A stretch of DNA of 6,129 bases from Oscillospiraceae bacterium (GTDB lineage: Bacteria; Bacillota; Clostridia; Oscillospirales; Oscillospiraceae). Numbering within the stretch: position 1 is the stretch's first letter; each line of letters begins with the position of its first letter. Shown piece by piece: positions 4,461 to 6,129 of this stretch. A model generated the notes under the pieces. The model was not told where the DNA came from, ran no database searches, and was given only the letters and a program-made list of their open reading frames with translations. Made by a program: the position numbers and the translations under genes. The stretch spans positions 1 to 6,129 of the forward strand of contig JAISTA010000231.1 in the NCBI GenBank assembly GCA_031272845.1. Direction: 5' to 3'.

Positions 4461-4492
4461 TACTTTTCGCTCTTCACTCTTCACTTTTCACT
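4392..4492. repeat. Heptad tandem repeats in inverted orientation with central hairpin
   Basis: Bases 4392-4426 are five degenerate 7-mers of consensus AGWGAAR (AGTGAAA, AGAGAAG, AGTGCAA, AGAGAAG, AGAAAAG). On the other strand 4465-4492 are four 7-mers: AGTGAAA, AGTGAAG, AGTGAAG, AGCGAAA. The two arms are complementary, with 17 of 18 matches between 4392-4409 and 4475-4492. Between them lies the small hairpin TGTGCTTCGCACA (4428-4440). The arms are polypurine/polypyrimidine DNA. There is no coding potential and no transposase. Confidence 0.75.
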
Positions 4493-4499
4493 AAAAAAG

Positions 4500-4527
4500 T
4501 TGACTCTGTGTGAGAGAACATACTAAT
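4500..4527 (+). promoter_or_regulatory. Candidate promoter for the lipoprotein gene
   Basis: TTGACT (4500-4505) is followed after 16 bases by ACTAAT (4522-4527), within TACTAAT. The -35 box is good and the -10 box modest. It would give an mRNA leader of about 75 bases. It lies eight bases beyond the heptad repeat. Confidence 0.4.
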
Positions 4528-4598
4528 TGAAAATCCCCCAAAGACAAAACGCATCTTTTTCGCAGCACCTGCCAAAACTTTATCTGTACACACTAAAA

Positions 4599-4609
4599 GG
4601 AGTACCTCC
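4599..4609 (+). promoter_or_regulatory. Shine-Dalgarno inside a mini-palindrome
   Basis: The ribosome site AAGGAG (4597-4602) sits seven bases before the ATG at 4610. Its GGAG (4599-4602) can pair with CTCC (4606-4609) across TAC. The four-pair stem is weak, but it would partly hide the site. Confidence 0.4.
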
Positions 4610-5269
4610 ATGCGCCGGACGAAGCGAAGCCTATCAATACTGCTCCTTGCCGCTCTGTGCGTGACCGCCGCGTCGTGTAAGCCGGTAGTTGAGCCGACAC
4701 CGACTGCAACGGAACTGCCGGCACCTGAAAAGCCCGTAATCTACCTCTACCCTCAGGAGCAAACCGACGTTTCCGTCCGGCTCACTCTCGACGGCAAGCT
4801 TACCGCAACTTACCCCGCCTATAATACCGGGTGGAACGTCACCGCGTTTCCGGACGGCACTCTGATTAACCGCGCTGACGGGCGAGAATATTCCTACCTT
4901 TATTGGGAGGGCATGCAGAACGCGGAGTATGACTTCTCGCAGGGCTTCGTCGTTCCCGGCGCGGACACCGCCGAGTTTTTGCAGGAGACGCTTGCCGCTA
5001 TAGGGCTTACGCCGCGCGAATACAACGAGTTCATTGTCTACTGGCTGCCGCAAATGCAGGATAACGCGTACAACCTGATTTCGTTCCAGGGCGCGGCGTA
5101 TACAGACGGCGCGGTGCTGGACATTACACCTGCGCCGGACAGCGTTTTGCGCGTGTTTATGGCGTACAAGCCGCTGGAAAAGCCGATTGACGTTGAACCG
5201 CAGATATTTGAGGGGTTTGAGCGGGTCGGATTTACCGTTGTTGAATGGGGCGGGGCTGAGGTAAAGTAA
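4610..5269 (+). CDS. Secreted lipoprotein of unknown function
   Basis: This 219-residue protein has a lipoprotein signal peptide. A basic start, MRRTKR, is followed by a hydrophobic core (7-18) and AASC with the lipidated Cys23. A short Pro/Thr linker (KPVVEPTPTATELPAPE, 24-40) leads to a single domain from KPVIYLYPQE (41-50). That domain carries the segments TYPAYNTGWNVTAFPDGTL (67-85), YSYLYWEG (94-101) and FIVYWLPQMQDNAYNLISFQG (141-161), and ends in GFTVVEWGG (207-215). I have the impression that this KPVIYLYP...YLYWEG pattern recurs in uncharacterised Firmicutes proteins. No catalytic motif is evident. The high aromatic content and predicted beta strands suggest an exposed binding domain on the outer face of the membrane. 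ATG choice is supported by AAGGAG seven bases upstream and by the signal peptide. It is probably a single-gene transcript. Confidence 0.9.
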   Translation: MRRTKRSLSILLLAALCVTAASCKPVVEPTPTATELPAPEKPVIYLYPQEQTDVSVRLTLDGKLTATYPAYNTGWNVTAFPDGTLINRADGREYSYLYWEGMQNAEYDFSQGFVVPGADTAEFLQETLAAIGLTPREYNEFIVYWLPQMQDNAYNLISFQGAAYTDGAVLDITPAPDSVLRVFMAYKPLEKPIDVEPQIFEGFERVGFTVVEWGGAEVK

Positions 5270-5295
5270 TTCGCTTCCTGACTCCGCATTTTTCA

Positions 5296-5352
5296 GGCAA
5301 AACCGCCCACACTATACATATGTATAGCTTATTGCGGCGGCGTTGTTTTGCC
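5296..5352. repeat. Nested palindrome in the intergenic spacer
   Basis: GGCAAAAC (5296-5303) pairs with GTTTTGCC (5345-5352). CGCC (5304-5307) pairs with GGCG (5339-5342) after a TT bulge. At the centre is a perfect 16-base palindrome, CTATACATATGTATAG (5312-5327). It starts 26 bases after the lipoprotein stop codon. Confidence 0.65.
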
Positions 5353-5357
5353 GCGCG

Positions 5358-5376
5358 GCGCGGTCCGCGCACTTTT
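5358..5376 (+). terminator. Possible intrinsic terminator of the lipoprotein gene
   Basis: GCGCGG (5358-5363) and CCGCGC (5365-5370) form a GC-only stem around one base (effectively five pairs and a three-base loop). AC and four T follow. The T run is short, so it is a weak to moderate terminator. It lies 89 bases after the stop codon. Confidence 0.4.
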
Positions 5377-5386
5377 CTAACCGTAA

Positions 5387-5405
5387 CGGCGCGAGGACTG
5401 CGCCG
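5387..5405. repeat. Short GC hairpin in the spacer
   Basis: CGGCGC (5387-5392) and GCGCCG (5400-5405) pair around GAGGACT. An AT-rich stretch, AATATTTAATA, follows. It could be a back-up terminator element or a leader structure; nothing decides it. Confidence 0.4.
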
Positions 5406-5423
5406 AATATTTAATACGTCAAT

Positions 5424-5453
5424 TTGCCGCTGATTTTTCGGCCGGCTTATATT
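5424..5453 (+). promoter_or_regulatory. Candidate promoter for the flavin oxidoreductase gene
   Basis: TTGCCG (5424-5429) and TATATT (5448-5453) are 18 bases apart; TTATAT, one base earlier, gives 17. It would start transcription near 5460, about 37 bases before the ATG. The -35 match is four of six, the -10 five of six. Confidence 0.4.
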
Positions 5454-5496
5454 TTTTGCGGCCTAAAACCGCTATTTTGCAGGAGCATCACAACAG

Positions 5497-6129
5497 ATGA
5501 GCTATGAAAACCTACTTTCTCCGATAAAAATCGGAACACTCACAATTCGCAACCGCGTCGTTATGGGCGCGATGGGCTCCGCCACGGCAAACCCGGACGG
5601 AACCGTCGGCGAGAACGAGCGCGCTTATTTTTCAGAACGCGCAAAGGGCGGCTGCGGACTGATCATCAACGAGGTCACGCGCGTCAACCACAACACCGCC
5701 GTTATGATGCCCCGGCAGACCTCGGCCGCAAAGGACGACTGCATTCCGGGTCTGCGCGCGCTTGCCGACGACGTGCATTACTACGGCGGGGCGATATTCT
5801 GTCAGCTGCACCACCCGGGCCGGCAGTCGTTTTACGAGATTAACGGCGGTTATCCGCTGCCGACTCCCTCCGGAATAATCTCCCCCGTAACCGAAAGCCC
5901 GTGTATCGCGATGAGCCGGCGCGGAATTGAGCGGCTTGTGCAGGAGTTTACAGACGCGGCCGAGCGCTGCTACAAGGCCGGAATCGACGGCGTTGAGCTT
6001 CACGCCGCGCACGGTTATCTCCTGAATCAGTTCCTGTCGCCGTACACAAACCGCCGAACAGACGACTACGGCGGCAATATCCAAAACCGCGCGCGGGTTA
6101 TTAAGGAGATCATCCTCGGCATACGCGCC
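5497..6129 (+). CDS. Old Yellow Enzyme-family NADH:flavin oxidoreductase (5' part)
   Basis: The frame is open from ATG at 5497 to the window end, giving 211 residues of the FMN-binding TIM barrel. Family marks are clear: the start LLSPIKIGTLTIRNRVVMGAM (6-26), YFSERAKGGCGLIINE (44-59), QLHHPGRQ (103-110) and VELHAAHGYLLNQFLSPYTN (166-185), then RRTDDYGG. His169 and His172 match the substrate-activating His/Asn pair of Old Yellow Enzyme, and Tyr174 is nearby. The style of these motifs suits the long 2,4-dienoyl-CoA reductase, enoate reductase or BaiCD/BaiH group. Those carry a C-terminal 4Fe-4S and FAD/NAD domain (about 650 residues), but that part is outside the window. They reduce activated C=C bonds; the substrate here is unknown. 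AGGAG (5481-5485) lies 11 bases before the ATG. Confidence 0.92.
   Translation, partial: MSYENLLSPIKIGTLTIRNRVVMGAMGSATANPDGTVGENERAYFSERAKGGCGLIINEVTRVNHNTAVMMPRQTSAAKDDCIPGLRALADDVHYYGGAIFCQLHHPGRQSFYEINGGYPLPTPSGIISPVTESPCIAMSRRGIERLVQEFTDAAERCYKAGIDGVELHAAHGYLLNQFLSPYTNRRTDDYGGNIQNRARVIKEIILGIRA

Noticed and set aside
4372..4492. CRISPR array or phage attachment site after the tRNA
   Set aside because: Units are only seven bases and have no spacers. No integrase gene or second copy of the tRNA end is visible in the window.
4634..5053. Minus-strand 139-codon frame opposite the lipoprotein gene
   Set aside because: It is the antisense shadow of a gene with a signal peptide, good ribosome site and patterned motifs.
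5632..6084. Minus-strand 150-codon frame opposite the flavin oxidoreductase
   Set aside because: It is the antisense of an unmistakable Old Yellow Enzyme barrel.

Overview
The window looks like a piece of a moderately GC-balanced Firmicutes chromosome, most likely a gut-type clostridium (Oscillospiraceae-like by general feel). That placement rests on strong AGGAGG-type ribosome sites, sigma-A-type promoters, the families present and palindrome-rich intergenic DNA. No marker gene fixes the taxon. No phage, transposase, CRISPR or toxin-antitoxin gene is visible.

Left part (about 1-3900): six genes all read on the minus strand. In transcription order they are a 76-residue conserved-looking small protein (3559-3789), an acyltransferase-3 membrane protein (2480-3514), a MerR-type regulator with a probable effector domain (1598-2416), a split-barrel flavin protein of the pyridoxamine-phosphate-oxidase group (1135-1551), a GNAT acetyltransferase (588-1013) and a five-helix membrane protein (33-503). 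A near-consensus promoter at 3868-3896 heads the run. The MerR gene has its own candidate promoter with an internal dyad at 2457-2486, so autoregulation and control of the flavin-protein gene behind it are plausible. The genes look like independent small accessory functions rather than one pathway.

Middle part (about 3900-4600): a gene-poor, strongly structured stretch. A second excellent promoter (3907-3935) fires rightward, back to back with the leftward one, into about 360 bases with no credible protein. These hold GC-rich repeats and two 35-base hairpins and end at a complete tRNA-Gly with anticodon CCC (4300-4373). A composite repeat follows the tRNA directly: degenerate 7-base tandem repeats in inverted orientation around a small hairpin. 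This is the most unusual part of the window.

Right part (4600-6129): a plus-strand lipoprotein of unknown function (4610-5269), a 227-base spacer full of hairpins, and the first 211 codons of an Old Yellow Enzyme-type NADH:flavin oxidoreductase cut by the window end (5497 onward).

I do not see a clear new multi-gene system. The best leads are the divergent promoter and structured tRNA locus, the heptad inverted repeat, a 13-base inverted repeat bracketing the membrane-protein gene, and the MerR operator.
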